A DNA stretch of 64,000 nt, taken from the NCBI RefSeq assembly GCF_016031635.1, contig NZ_JACEGD010000016.1:1-64000 (forward strand), given 5' to 3'. The translations under genes and the position numbers were made by a program. Position 1 is the first letter of the stretch. Every line of letters begins with the position of its first letter. The DNA comes from Bradyrhizobium diversitatis (GTDB lineage: Bacteria > Pseudomonadota > Alphaproteobacteria > Rhizobiales > Xanthobacteraceae). The notes beneath the pieces were generated by a model. That model made no database searches and was not told the DNA's origin. It saw only the letters and a list, made by a program, of their open reading frames with translations. Positions 35,145 to 45,134 of this stretch are shown in pieces.

Positions 35145-36224
35145 ATGCGGGCCGCGATTTTCAGGAACGGAGAGATCGTCGTCGACCGGATCGCCGAGCC
35201 GAAGCCGGGGCCCGGCCAGGTGCTGGTCAGGACGCTCGCCTGCGGCATCTGCGGCTCCGACCTGCATGCGCGCCAGCACGCCCATCGCATGGTGGAGATG
35301 GCACGGAAGGTCGGGCGCAAGCCGATGGACCTCTCCCGTGACGTCGTGTTCGGCCACGAGTTCTGCTGCGAGGTCGTCGACTACGGCACCGGCACCGAAC
35401 GCAAGCTCAAGCCCGGCACCCGCGTCTGCTCGCTGCCGGCGCTGCTGACGCCTGAGGGCATCGAGGGCATCGGCTATTCCAACGACAATGTCGGCGGCTA
35501 TGCCGAGGCGATGCTGCTCAGCGAAGCGCTGCTGCTTGAGGTGCCCAACGGGCTTGCGCCCGAGCATGCCGCGCTCACCGAGCCGCTGGCGGTCGGCGTC
35601 CACGCCGTGGCGAAAGCCAACATCAGCGGCGGCGAGGTGCCGCTCGTGATCGGCTGCGGCCCGGTCGGCCTCGCGGTGATCGCCGCGCTGAAGCTTAGGG
35701 GCTTGCACCCGATCGTCGCCGCCGACTATTCGCCGGCGCGCCGCGCGCTCGCCGCCAGGCTCGGTGCCGACATCGTCGTGGACCCGAGGGTGTCGCAGCC
35801 CTATGCGACCTGGGCCGAGCACGCGCGGATGTCGGAGGCGGAGAAGGCGGCGCGCCCGCCGTTCCAGGCGATGCTGCCGGCGCTGAAGCCGGCGATCATC
35901 TTCGAATGTGTCGGCGTGCCCGGCCTGCTGCAGCAGGTGTTCGAAGGCGCGCCGCGCGATGCACGCATCGTCGTGGTCGGCGTCTGCATGGAGACCGACA
36001 AAAGCGAGCCCATGCTCGGCATCATGAAGGAGCTGAGCGTCCAGTACGTGCTCGGCTACACGCCGGACGAATTCGCAAGCTCATTGCGCCTGATCGCGGA
36101 AGGGCAGGTGGATGCGGCCGCGATGGTGACCGCCGAAGTCGGCATCGACGGAGTCGCCAAAGCATTCGCCGATCTCGCCAATCCCGAGATGCATACCAAG
36201 ATCATCGTGCAGCCGTGGCGATAG
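35145..36224 (+). CDS. Zinc-binding alcohol dehydrogenase, second MDR enzyme
   Basis: 359 aa. The catalytic zinc region is LACGICGSDLHAR, with Cys at about residues 34 and 37, then a distant GHEF. The Rossmann motif is GCGPVGLAVIAALKLRG near residue 170. The usual four-Cys structural-zinc loop is absent; the corresponding stretch reads VCSLPALLTPEGIEGIGYS, as in a separate subgroup of MDR enzymes. GGGAGGAG is a strong ribosome site five bases before the ATG. The substrate is not evident. Confidence 0.88.
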   Translation: MRAAIFRNGEIVVDRIAEPKPGPGQVLVRTLACGICGSDLHARQHAHRMVEMARKVGRKPMDLSRDVVFGHEFCCEVVDYGTGTERKLKPGTRVCSLPALLTPEGIEGIGYSNDNVGGYAEAMLLSEALLLEVPNGLAPEHAALTEPLAVGVHAVAKANISGGEVPLVIGCGPVGLAVIAALKLRGLHPIVAADYSPARRALAARLGADIVVDPRVSQPYATWAEHARMSEAEKAARPPFQAMLPALKPAIIFECVGVPGLLQQVFEGAPRDARIVVVGVCMETDKSEPMLGIMKELSVQYVLGYTPDEFASSLRLIAEGQVDAAAMVTAEVGIDGVAKAFADLANPEMHTKIIVQPWR

Positions 36225-36241
36225 CAACTTGGCAGGGTGCT

Positions 36242-36379
36242 GTAGGGTGGGTTAGCCCTACGACTGCGCGAAGCGCAGTTCGCACGGCGTAACCCACCAC
36301 TTCTCTTGCGGCGGAGACAGAAGAGGGGGGTACGCCGAGCAAATGCGCTGCGCGCATCAGCCCGTCTAACCCACCCTAC
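36242..36379. repeat. Dispersed inverted repeat, family G copy 1
   Basis: The ends GTAGGGTGGGTTAG and CTAACCCACCCTAC are perfect complements 138 bp apart; inside are TGCGCGAAGCGCA and a GTAACCCACC copy. A shorter relative is at 42159-42248. It fills the space between the convergent alcohol dehydrogenase and PPK2 genes. Confidence 0.85.
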
Positions 36380-36389
36380 GAGATCTCGC

Positions 36390-37310
36390 TCAATACTTCG
36401 CCGGCACGTACATCTCCGGCGGGACCGGCCCTCGCTGATAGTCGGGATTGCGCACGCGCGGCGGCAGCGTCACCGGAGCCCGCACGACCTCCTGGTACGG
36501 GATCTGAGTCAATAGATGTGCGATGCAGTTGAGCCGGGCGCGCTTCTTGTCCACGGCATCGACGATCCACCACGGGCTATCCGGCAGATGCGTGTGCTCC
36601 AGCATCGTCTCCTTGGCCTTGGTGTAAGCCTCCCAGCGACTGCGTGACTCCACGTCCATCGGGCTCAGCTTCCACTGCTTCAGGGGATCCTTGATGCGCA
36701 TCGTGAAGCGGAATTGCTGCTCGTCGTCGGTGATCGAGAACCAGTACTTGACCAGGATGATGCCGGAGCGGATCAGCATGCGCTCGAACTCCGGCACTGT
36801 CTTGAAGAACTCCTGATATTCGTCCTCCGAGCAGAAGCCCATCACGCGCTCGACGCCGGCGCGATTGTACCAGCTACGATCGAACAGCACGATCTCGCCG
36901 CCGGCCGGCAGGTGCGCGACGTAGCGCTGGAAATACCATTGCGTGCGCTCGCGCTCGTTCGGCGCCGGAAGCGCCGCGACGCGGCAGATGCGGGGATTGA
37001 GGCGCTGGGTGATGCGCTTGATCACGCCGCCTTTGCCGGCGGAGTCGCGGCCCTCGAACAGCACCACGACCTTCTTCTTCTCGCTCTGCACCCAGTCCTG
37101 GAGCTTGACGAGCTCGCCCTGGAGGCGAAGCAGTTCCCGGAAATAGAGCCTGCGATCGACCGTCGGTTTCAGTGTTCCGGCCTCGTCGAGGAGCTCGTCG
37201 AGACGGGTATCATCCAGCTCCATCTCCAGTTCCTCGTCGAGATCGTCGGCCATTTCCTGGATGATGCGGGCGCGCTTGGAGATCTCGGATTTGCGATCGG
37301 CTGCGGTCAT
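36390..37310 (-). CDS. ppk2: Polyphosphate kinase 2 family protein
   Basis: 306-aa nucleotide kinase that transfers phosphate between polyphosphate and nucleoside di- or triphosphates. Walker A is FEGRDSAGKGG (about residues 88-98) and the conserved VLFDRSWYNRAGVERVMGF lies near 150. The lid region DPLKQWKLSPMD is present. An acidic N-terminal stretch (DDLDEELEMELDDTRLDELL) precedes the core. It sits between a repeat and an Lrp-type gene on the same strand, with no polyphosphate synthesis partner close by. Confidence 0.9.
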   Translation of the reverse strand: MTAADRKSEISKRARIIQEMADDLDEELEMELDDTRLDELLDEAGTLKPTVDRRLYFRELLRLQGELVKLQDWVQSEKKKVVVLFEGRDSAGKGGVIKRITQRLNPRICRVAALPAPNERERTQWYFQRYVAHLPAGGEIVLFDRSWYNRAGVERVMGFCSEDEYQEFFKTVPEFERMLIRSGIILVKYWFSITDDEQQFRFTMRIKDPLKQWKLSPMDVESRSRWEAYTKAKETMLEHTHLPDSPWWIVDAVDKKRARLNCIAHLLTQIPYQEVVRAPVTLPPRVRNPDYQRGPVPPEMYVPAKY

Positions 37311-37401
37311 GGGTGCTTCTCTCGGCTCGAATACCAGTCACAACGACCATCGGCGGGGTTTGTTGCGACCATGTGACAACGTGGGATCCCGCTGACGCAG
37401 G

Positions 37402-37863
37402 TCACACCGGCAGCGCGATCGAATATTTCACCTGGCTGAGCGCAAAGCTCGACTCGATCGAGGCGATGCCGTCGAGCCGGGTCAGCTTGGTCTTGAGGAA
37501 CGTCTCGTAGGAGGCGAGGTCGGCCGCCACCACGCGGAGCAGATAGTCGCGGTTGCCGGTCATCAGATAGCACTCCAGGACCTCGTCCCATTTCGAGATC
37601 GCGCGGGCGAAGCGGTTGAGGTCCTCCTCCTTCTGCCGCGCCAGCTTGATCGAGATGAAGACGCTGACATGCAGGCCGAGCGCCTTCTGGTCCACGGTCG
37701 CGATGTAGCGGCTGATGACGCCGCGTTCCTCCAGCAGCCTGACCCGGCGATGGCAGGGCGAGACTGAGAGCCCGACCTTGTCGGCAAGCTCCTGCATGGT
37801 CATCCGGCTGTCGTTCTGGAGATGGCTGAGGATTTTCCGGTCGATGGCGTCGAGCTCTGGCAT
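37402..37863 (-). CDS. Lrp/AsnC-family transcriptional regulator
   Basis: 153 aa. The N-terminal HTH spans residues 5-60 (LDAIDRKILSHLQNDSRM, then LADKVGLSVSPCHRRVRLLE). The C-terminal RAM ligand-binding domain spans about 68-145, with HVSVFISIKLARQ and VLECYLMTGNRDYLLRVVAAD. It probably senses an amino acid. It is divergent from the AceE-like gene, with an inverted repeat between them, so control of that gene is likely. I start at the ATG giving MPELDAIDRK; a TTG 16 codons earlier is in frame but overlaps the likely operator. Confidence 0.9.
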   Translation of the reverse strand: MPELDAIDRKILSHLQNDSRMTMQELADKVGLSVSPCHRRVRLLEERGVISRYIATVDQKALGLHVSVFISIKLARQKEEDLNRFARAISKWDEVLECYLMTGNRDYLLRVVAADLASYETFLKTKLTRLDGIASIESSFALSQVKYSIALPV

Positions 37864-37893
37864 TGGGAAGGGACCTGGGTCAGGAGGCGTCTG

Positions 37894-37912
37894 ATTGGTA
37901 AAATATCCCAAT
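37894..37912. promoter_or_regulatory. Inverted repeat between Lrp gene and AceE-like gene
   Basis: ATTGG and CCAAT flank the nine-base AT-rich centre TAAAATATC. The size and AT-rich middle fit Lrp/AsnC operators, which commonly lie between a regulator and its divergent target. Confidence 0.5.
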
Positions 37913-37995
37913 ATCGGCCGGTATGGCGCGAAAAATTGAGAAGTTTGGCGCGGCCCGCGGGCGTATGATCAGTGCTTATTTCCCGGAGCATCGCC

Positions 37996-40359
37996 ATGCC
38001 CGTTGACCCTGCTCGCCTCGACACCCTGACCGCGCTCGCCCGCAAGGCACTGTGGCTGTCGTCCTGGACCATCCACCACGCCAACCACATCCGCGCCAAT
38101 GCGGACGGCCTCAAGGTCGGCGGCCACCAGGCCTCCTCCGCCTCGCTCGCGACCATCATGTCCGCGCTGTACTTCCACGTGCTGCGCCCCGAGGACCGCG
38201 TCGCGGTGAAGCCGCATGCGAGCCCGGTGTTCCACGCCATCCAGTATCTGTTCGGCCGCCAGACCCGCGAGAAGCTGGAGAATTTTCGCGGCTTCAAGGG
38301 CGCGCAGTCCTATCCGTCGCGCACCAAGGACGTCGACGACGTCGATTTCTCCACCGGCTCGGTCGGCCTCGGCGTCGCGCAGACGCTGTTCTCTTCGCTG
38401 GTGCAGGACTACGTCAAGGCGCATGGCTGGATGAAGGACCGCCGCGAAGGGCGGATGATTGCGCTTGTCGGCGATGCCGAAATGGACGAGGGCAACATCT
38501 TCGAGGCGCTCGCGGAGGGCTGGAAGCACGGCCTGCGCAACACCTGGTGGGTGGTCGACTATAACCGCCAGTCGCTCGATGCCGTCGTGCGCGAAGGTCT
38601 TTGGGAAAAGTTCGAGACCATGTTCCGCAATTTCGGCTGGGACGTGGTGATCGTGAAATATGGCCGCCTGATGCGCGAGGCGTTCGCGGAGCCAGGCGGC
38701 GAAGCCTTGAAGCGCTGGATCGACAACTGCCCGAACGCGCTTTACGCGGCACTGTGCTTTCAGGGCGGCGCGGCCTTCCGCAAGCATCTGCACGACGAGA
38801 TCGGCGACCAGGGCCCCATCACCAAGTTAATCGACAGGCGCAGCGACGAGGAACTGCTCGCGCTGATGTCGAATCTCGGCGGCCATGACATGGCGAGCAT
38901 GCTGGAGGCATTCGACGCGATCGATCACGATCGTCCGGTCTGCTTCATCGCCTACACCATCAAGGGCGTCGGCCTGCCTTTCCAGGGCCACAAGGACAAC
39001 CATGCCGGCCTGATGACCGTCGCGCAGATGGAGAAGTACCGCGACAGCCAGAACATCCGGCCCGGACACGAATGGGACAAGTTCGAAGGGCTGACGCAGG
39101 ATGCGGCCGAACTGGAAGCGTTCCTCGCGCGGGTGCCGTTCAACCGGGACGGCCGCCGGCTGACGGCGCCCGTCGTCGAGGTGCCCCAGCAGCTCGCCTT
39201 CAAGCCGTCGCCGCAGATGTCGACCCAGCAGGGCTTTGGCCTCGTCCTCAACGAGATCGCGCGCAGCGACGGCGAGCTGGCAAAGCGCATCGTCACGACC
39301 TCGCCCGACGTCACGGTCTCGACCAATCTCGGCCCCTGGGTCAACCGCCGCGGGCTGTTCGCGCGCGCCGAAAAGGCGGATTTATTCCGCAGCGAGAAAA
39401 TTCCCTCGACCTACAACTGGGACGCCTCGCCCAGGGGCCAGCATCTCGAGCTCGGTATTGCCGAGATGAACCTGTTCATCATGCTCTCCGCGCTCGGCTT
39501 GTCGCACCAGATCAACGGCGAGCGGCTGCTGCCGGTCGGCACGCTCTACGATCCCTTCATCGAACGCGGCCTCGATGCGCTGAACTATGCCTGCTACCAG
39601 GATGCCCGCTTCATGGTGGCGGCGACGCCGTCGGGCATCACGCTCGCGCCGGAGGGCGGCGCGCACCAGTCGATCGCGACGCCCTTGATCGGCATGGCGC
39701 AGGACGGCCTCGCCTCATTCGAGCCGGCCTTTGTCGACGAGCTCGCCGTGATCATGGCTTTCGGCTTTGAGCACATGCAGCGCGATCCCGGCGAGGGCGG
39801 TTCTGTGTATTTGCGGCTTTCCACGCGCAGCATCGAGCAGGCGCAGCGGATCATGACGCCGGAGCTGAGGCAGGGCATCACCGACGGTGCTTATTGGTTG
39901 CGCAAGCCGGGCCCGAATGCCGAAGTCGTGATCGCCTATACCGGCGCAGTCGCGCCGGAAGCGATCGAGGCCACCGGCTTCATCGGCGAGAGCCGTCGCG
40001 ATATCGGGCTGCTTGCGATCACCTCGGCCGACCGTCTCCACGCCGGGTGGACCGCCGCGCGAAAGTTGCGGCGCGACCGCCGCGGCGTGCAGCATCTCAG
40101 CCACATCGAAAAGCTGCTGGCGCCGCTGCCGCGTGACTGCGGCATCGTGACCGTGATCGACGGCCACCCGTCCGCGCTCGGCTGGCTCGGCAGCGTCCGT
40201 GGCCACCGCGTCGAGGCTCTCGGCGTCGAGCAGTTCGGCCAGACCGGCAGCATCGCGGACCTTTATCGGCACTACGGCATCGATGCCAACGCCATCATCG
40301 ATGCGGCCGAAAGCCTCACCACCGGTGCGCCGGTGCTGCACCGGAAGATGGCGGTGTAG
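37996..40359 (+). CDS. Transketolase / AceE-like thiamine diphosphate enzyme
   Basis: 787-aa protein resembling the homodimeric pyruvate dehydrogenase E1 (AceE) and transketolase. The TPP-binding region is GDAEMDEGNIFEALAEG, ending in VVDYNRQSLD near residue 190. The pyrimidine domain follows around 400-590 (HLELGIAEMNLFIMLSALGL), then a transketolase C-domain with AITSADRLHAGW. It probably decarboxylates a 2-oxo acid. No E2 or E3 gene is adjacent. The divergent Lrp regulator suggests an amino-acid-derived keto acid. GGAG lies seven bases before the ATG at 37996; an earlier in-frame ATG at 37972 has no ribosome site. Confidence 0.85.
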   Translation: MPVDPARLDTLTALARKALWLSSWTIHHANHIRANADGLKVGGHQASSASLATIMSALYFHVLRPEDRVAVKPHASPVFHAIQYLFGRQTREKLENFRGFKGAQSYPSRTKDVDDVDFSTGSVGLGVAQTLFSSLVQDYVKAHGWMKDRREGRMIALVGDAEMDEGNIFEALAEGWKHGLRNTWWVVDYNRQSLDAVVREGLWEKFETMFRNFGWDVVIVKYGRLMREAFAEPGGEALKRWIDNCPNALYAALCFQGGAAFRKHLHDEIGDQGPITKLIDRRSDEELLALMSNLGGHDMASMLEAFDAIDHDRPVCFIAYTIKGVGLPFQGHKDNHAGLMTVAQMEKYRDSQNIRPGHEWDKFEGLTQDAAELEAFLARVPFNRDGRRLTAPVVEVPQQLAFKPSPQMSTQQGFGLVLNEIARSDGELAKRIVTTSPDVTVSTNLGPWVNRRGLFARAEKADLFRSEKIPSTYNWDASPRGQHLELGIAEMNLFIMLSALGLSHQINGERLLPVGTLYDPFIERGLDALNYACYQDARFMVAATPSGITLAPEGGAHQSIATPLIGMAQDGLASFEPAFVDELAVIMAFGFEHMQRDPGEGGSVYLRLSTRSIEQAQRIMTPELRQGITDGAYWLRKPGPNAEVVIAYTGAVAPEAIEATGFIGESRRDIGLLAITSADRLHAGWTAARKLRRDRRGVQHLSHIEKLLAPLPRDCGIVTVIDGHPSALGWLGSVRGHRVEALGVEQFGQTGSIADLYRHYGIDANAIIDAAESLTTGAPVLHRKMAV

Positions 40360-40375
40360 TCGAGGTAACCACGCG

Positions 40376-40513
40376 CATGGGCCCCGGCTCTGCAGCGCAT
40401 CACTGAAGAAGTGCTGCGCTGCGTCCGGGGCACGAGCGTGTTTGCACTCGCTCCAATCTCGTGTCCCGGACAAGGCGCGACATGAAATGTCGCGACGCCG
40501 AGCCGGGACCCAG
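40376..40513. repeat. Dispersed palindromic repeat, family C copy 2
   Basis: Two nested stems: GGGCCCCGGCTCTGCAGCGC with a following CTGCGTCCGGGGCACGAG, then CTCGTGTCCCGGAC, and an inner GCGACATGAAATGTCGC. It shares blocks with 31956-32100. It occupies most of the 300 bases between the AceE-like and aldehyde dehydrogenase genes. Confidence 0.7.
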
Positions 40514-40660
40514 AGCCGCTTGCCTCGCTTCAAATCGCGTCCCATATTCCGCGCGCTCGCCGCAACGCTGGCCCCGCATATGGCGGGTTCAATTGCCGGC
40601 GCTTTCGTGCAAGGATGCCTGCCGAAACGCCCCCTCCAAGCCCCCAAGAAGAGGTTAACG

Positions 40661-42091
40661 ATGGTCAATCGCATGCAATTCTACATCGACGGCGCCTGGG
40701 TCGATCCCGCCGTCAAGAAATCCACCGCCGTGGTCAATCCGGCGACGGAAGAGGCGATGTACGAGGTTGCGCTGGGCTCCAAGGCTGACGTCGACAAGGC
40801 CGTCGCCGCCGCCAAGCGCGCCTTTGCCACCTTCTCCCAGACCAGCCGCGAGGAGCGCGTCGCGCTGCTGTCGAAGGTCATCGAGGTCTACAAGGGCCGC
40901 CTCAAGGAGATCGGCGCTGCCGTCTCCGACGAGATGGGCGCGCCGCTGCCGATGGCGGAAAAGCTCCAGGCCGGCGCCGGCCTCGGCCATCTCATGACCA
41001 CGCTCGACGTGCTCAAGAACTACCATTTCGAGGAGCCGGTCGGCACCGCCATGGTGCTGCGCGAGCCGATCGGCGTGGTCGGCATGATCACGCCCTGGAA
41101 CTGGCCGCTGAACCAGATCGCCTGCAAGGTCGCGCCCGCGCTCGCCGCCGGCTGCACCATGATCCTCAAGCCCAGCGAGTTCACCCCGACCTCGGCGCTG
41201 ATCTTCGCCGAGATCCTGCATGAAGCCGGCGTGCCCAAGGGCGTGTTCAACCTCGTCAACGGTCTCGGCCCCGAGGTCGGCGCCGCCATGAGCGAGCATC
41301 CTGATATCGACATGATCTCCTTCACCGGCTCGACCCGCGCCGGCATCGACGTGGCCAAGCGCGCGGCTCCCACGGTCAAGCGCGTCAGCCAGGAGCTCGG
41401 CGGCAAGTCGCCGAACGTCATCCTCGAAGGCGCCGACCTCACGAAGGCGGTGACCGGCGGCGTGATGCACATGTTCAACAACTCCGGCCAGTCCTGCAAT
41501 GCACCGTCGCGCATGATCGTGCCACTGTCGAAGATGAAGGAAGTCGCAGCGATCGCGAAGGCCGTGGCCGACAAGACCAAGGCCGGCGATCCCCGCGCCG
41601 AAGGCACCATCATCGGCCCGGTCGTCAACCGCGGCCAGTGGGACAAGATCCAGGGCCTTATCAAGAAGGGCATCGACGAGGGCGCTACCCTCGTCGCCGG
41701 CGGCCCGGGCCTGCCCGAAGGCGTCAACAAGGGCTTCTATGTCCGTCCGACCATCTTCGCCGATGTCACTCCCGAGATGACAATCGCGCGCGAAGAGATC
41801 TTCGGACCGGTGCTGACCATCATCGGCGCCAAGGACGAAGCCGACGCGGTCAAGATCGCCAACGATACGCCGTATGGCCTCGCCGGCTACGTCACGGGTC
41901 CGACGGTCGAGGACGCCAAGCGCGTCGGCCGCCAGATCCGCGCCGGCAACGTCAACCTGCAGGGCGTGCCCAACGACCGAACCGCGCCGTTCGGCGGCTA
42001 CAAGCAGTCCGGCAACGGCCGCGAGTGGGGCAAGTTCGGCCTCGAGGACTTCCTCGAAGTGAAGGCCGTCGCGGGCTTCAACGCGGCGTAA
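40661..42091 (+). CDS. NAD(P)-dependent aldehyde dehydrogenase
   Basis: 476-aa aldehyde dehydrogenase superfamily enzyme. The general base Glu is in VSQELGGKSPNVILEGADL (about residue 246) and the nucleophile Cys in NNSGQSCNAPSRMI (about 280). The NAD-site TPWNWPLNQIACKVAPALAA and the C-terminal GGYKQSGNGREWGKFGLED are canonical. It oxidises aldehydes to acids. Start at MVNRMQFY with AAGAAGAGG upstream; a second ATG four codons later is possible. A textbook terminator follows. The aldehyde is not identified. Confidence 0.92.
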   Translation: MVNRMQFYIDGAWVDPAVKKSTAVVNPATEEAMYEVALGSKADVDKAVAAAKRAFATFSQTSREERVALLSKVIEVYKGRLKEIGAAVSDEMGAPLPMAEKLQAGAGLGHLMTTLDVLKNYHFEEPVGTAMVLREPIGVVGMITPWNWPLNQIACKVAPALAAGCTMILKPSEFTPTSALIFAEILHEAGVPKGVFNLVNGLGPEVGAAMSEHPDIDMISFTGSTRAGIDVAKRAAPTVKRVSQELGGKSPNVILEGADLTKAVTGGVMHMFNNSGQSCNAPSRMIVPLSKMKEVAAIAKAVADKTKAGDPRAEGTIIGPVVNRGQWDKIQGLIKKGIDEGATLVAGGPGLPEGVNKGFYVRPTIFADVTPEMTIAREEIFGPVLTIIGAKDEADAVKIANDTPYGLAGYVTGPTVEDAKRVGRQIRAGNVNLQGVPNDRTAPFGGYKQSGNGREWGKFGLEDFLEVKAVAGFNAA

Positions 42092-42113
42092 GTTCGAGCG
42101 GTTGGAAAGAATG

Positions 42114-42150
42114 ACGCCGGAGCGGGAGGCCGCTCCGGCGTTTTTGTTTT
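42114..42150 (+). terminator. Rho-independent terminator after aldehyde dehydrogenase
   Basis: A 12-bp perfect stem ACGCCGGAGCGG / CCGCTCCGGCGT, loop GAGG, followed by TTTTGTTTT. The clearest intrinsic terminator in the window. Confidence 0.92.
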
Positions 42151-42158
42151 GCGGAGTT

Positions 42159-42248
42159 CGTAGGGTGGATTAGCGAAGCGTAATCCACCATGTATGTCGC
42201 CGTGGAGACCAAAGAGGTGGGTTACGCCTTCGGCTAACCCACCCTACG
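42159..42248. repeat. Dispersed inverted repeat, family G copy 2
   Basis: Starts CGTAGGGTGGATTAGCG and ends CTAACCCACCCTACG; inner blocks AGCGTAATCCACC and GGTGGGTTACGCC mirror each other. It lies directly after the terminator, between convergent genes, as copy 1 does. Confidence 0.8.
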
Positions 42249-42256
42249 ATTTCGAA

Positions 42257-43234
<978 letters not shown>

Positions 43235-43322
43235 GTCGATTCTCTCGTTTCGTTCCCTCTGGACAATCCTGCTAACATTGGAGACATGTGACCGCAAATC
43301 GGTAAACACAGGCGAGGAAGAC

Positions 43323-44147
43323 ATGCCGCGTATCTTGATGACGGGAGCTTCGGGCGGAATCGGCACCAGCCTGCGGAAACTGCTGCCGCCGATCTATCCG
43401 GATCTGCTGCTGTCCGACATCAAGCCACCGGCCGATCTCGGCGCAGATGAAAAATTCAAGATGGCCGACCTCGCCGATCTCGCGCAGTGCGAGGCCATGT
43501 GCGAGGGCGTCGACGGCATCCTCCATTTCGGCGGCTATTCGGTCGAAGGCACCTGGGATCAAATCCTCCAGGCCAACATCATCGGCGGCTACAATCTGTT
43601 CGAGGCCGCACGCAAGAAGGGCGTCAAGCGCGTGGTGTTCGCCTCGTCGAATCACGCCGTCGGCTTCTATCCGCGCCACCACAGGATCGGCACCGACGTC
43701 ACTGCGCGGCCGGACAGCCGCTACGGCGTCAGCAAGGTGTTCGGCGAGGCCGTCGGCGCGCTCTACGCGGATAAGCATGGCCTCAAGGTAACTTGCCTGC
43801 GCATCGGCAATTTCGGCGACATGCCGCTGGACCAGCGTCGACTCTCGATCTGGCTCAAGCCTGAAGACCTCGTGCAGCTCTGCCGCATCGGGCTCGAACA
43901 TCCCGACATCCATTTCGAAGTCTTCTACGGCGCCTCCTTCAACGAGCGCGCCTGGTGGGACAATCACCGCGCCTACGAGCTCGGCTATCGCCCGACCGGC
44001 CGCGCCGAAGACTTCCGCGAGCACGCGATGGCCGAGCAGGCCAAGCTCAAGCCGGATCCGGTCGGCGATTACTTCCAGGGCGGCACGTTCTGCAGCATGG
44101 AGTTCGATGCCGACCCAGACCGCGTGATCGACTGGACCAAGCGGTAG
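43323..44147 (+). CDS. NAD-dependent epimerase/dehydratase family, uronate dehydrogenase-like
   Basis: 274-aa extended SDR enzyme. The NAD motif is TGASGGIG (residues 7-14), the catalytic Tyr-x-x-x-Lys is RYGVSKVFGE near residue 140, and VFASSNHAVGFYPRH precedes it. The late motifs WWDNHRAYELGY and YFQGGTF are those I associate with uronate dehydrogenases, which oxidise hexuronates to aldarolactones. GAGGAAG lies upstream of the ATG. The divergent SMP-30 lactonase supports a hexuronate or related sugar-acid route, though specificity is inferred. Confidence 0.85.
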   Translation: MPRILMTGASGGIGTSLRKLLPPIYPDLLLSDIKPPADLGADEKFKMADLADLAQCEAMCEGVDGILHFGGYSVEGTWDQILQANIIGGYNLFEAARKKGVKRVVFASSNHAVGFYPRHHRIGTDVTARPDSRYGVSKVFGEAVGALYADKHGLKVTCLRIGNFGDMPLDQRRLSIWLKPEDLVQLCRIGLEHPDIHFEVFYGASFNERAWWDNHRAYELGYRPTGRAEDFREHAMAEQAKLKPDPVGDYFQGGTFCSMEFDADPDRVIDWTKR

Positions 44148-44154
44148 AAGCGGC

Positions 44155-44565
44155 TCACCGGCCGAGCGTCAACAGCGGCTTGCCTGTCTCGACAATATAG
44201 GTCGCAAGCTCCGCCGCGTTGCCGCTGCCGACGTTCGTCACCGCATGGTGTACGCCGTGAGGAATGAGCAGCACGTCGCCGGCCTTCAGGGTCACCGGCG
44301 GCCTGCCGTCGAGCCGATATTCCAGCTCGCCTTCGATCATATAGACGAGCTCTTCGCCCGGGTGATTGTGCCTGACGGCGACAACACCCGGAGGAAAATC
44401 GACGCGGACCTGGACGACCTCGCGTCCGGGGACGCTCAGAGCTTCCTTCATGAGATGTGTGCGCTTGATGTCTCCCAGCCGTGGCTCTTCGGATCGGGCG
44501 GCGAGCGAAGTCAGGCTGGTTGCGGCGATCAGCGCCGCCGCAACGATGATTCCATATCTCTTCAT
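44155..44565 (-). CDS. Secreted cupin-domain protein
   Basis: 136 aa. A signal peptide spans residues 1-26 (MKRYGIIVAAALIAATSLTS). A single cupin barrel follows: VAVRHNHPGEELVYMIEGELEY gives the His/His/Glu metal set, and LIPHGVHHAVTN the later His. It is probably a periplasmic metal-binding cupin of unknown substrate. It is the last gene of a leftward group with an AhpD-like protein, a DUF417 protein and a broken SDR. The start is chosen at the signal-peptide Met; upstream frame is not conserved. Confidence 0.85.
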   Translation of the reverse strand: MKRYGIIVAAALIAATSLTSLAARSEEPRLGDIKRTHLMKEALSVPGREVVQVRVDFPPGVVAVRHNHPGEELVYMIEGELEYRLDGRPPVTLKAGDVLLIPHGVHHAVTNVGSGNAAELATYIVETGKPLLTLGR

Positions 44566-44608
44566 GTGAATGGCCTTTCGGTTGTGCGCGACGTTGCGCT
44601 TGTGTCGA

Positions 44609-45064
44609 TCAGGCGGCGGCCGCTGCCGCGGGTGTTGCGCGGAAGCTGATGGCCATGCGGTTGTAGGCATTCATCAGGCTGATCGCGATCGTGAGGTCCA
44701 CGAGCTCACGCTCCTCGAATATGGCGCGTGCGGCCTGATATGCCTCGTCGGGGACGCCGGTTTCGGCAACCCGTGTCACCGTTTCCGCCCATGCCAGGGC
44801 GGCCCGCTCGCGTTCGTCGAAGAGATTGCCGGCCTCGCGCCAGGCCTGCAGCAGCGCGATCTTCTCGACCTTCTCTCCCATCTTGAGCAGGTCGCGCGTG
44901 TGCATGTCGATGCAGTAGGCGCAATTGTTGATCTGGGAGATCCGCAGATAGACCAGCTCAATCAGCGTGGCGGAAAGGCGGCTCTGCAGGATGTAGCCGT
45001 AGACGCCGCCGAGCGCCTTGATGCCTGCCGGCGCGATCTGGTTGTAGTCGAGACGCTTACTCAT
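44609..45064 (-). CDS. Carboxymuconolactone decarboxylase family, AhpD-like
   Basis: 151-aa all-helical protein with the redox motif CAYCIDMH (Cys-x-x-Cys-x-x-x-His, about residues 48-55), as in AhpD-type alkylhydroperoxidases. It likely acts in peroxide or thiol redox defence rather than muconolactone breakdown. AAGGAGAA lies six bases before the ATG. It lies between the cupin and DUF417 genes in a leftward operon. Confidence 0.9.
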   Translation of the reverse strand: MSKRLDYNQIAPAGIKALGGVYGYILQSRLSATLIELVYLRISQINNCAYCIDMHTRDLLKMGEKVEKIALLQAWREAGNLFDERERAALAWAETVTRVAETGVPDEAYQAARAIFEERELVDLTIAISLMNAYNRMAISFRATPAAAAAA

Positions 45065-45134
45065 GGTCTTCTCCTTGATGAGTGGCCGGTTTCTTGGCCG
45101 GCATTGACGACGAACACCGCTTGTGTGCGCCTGT

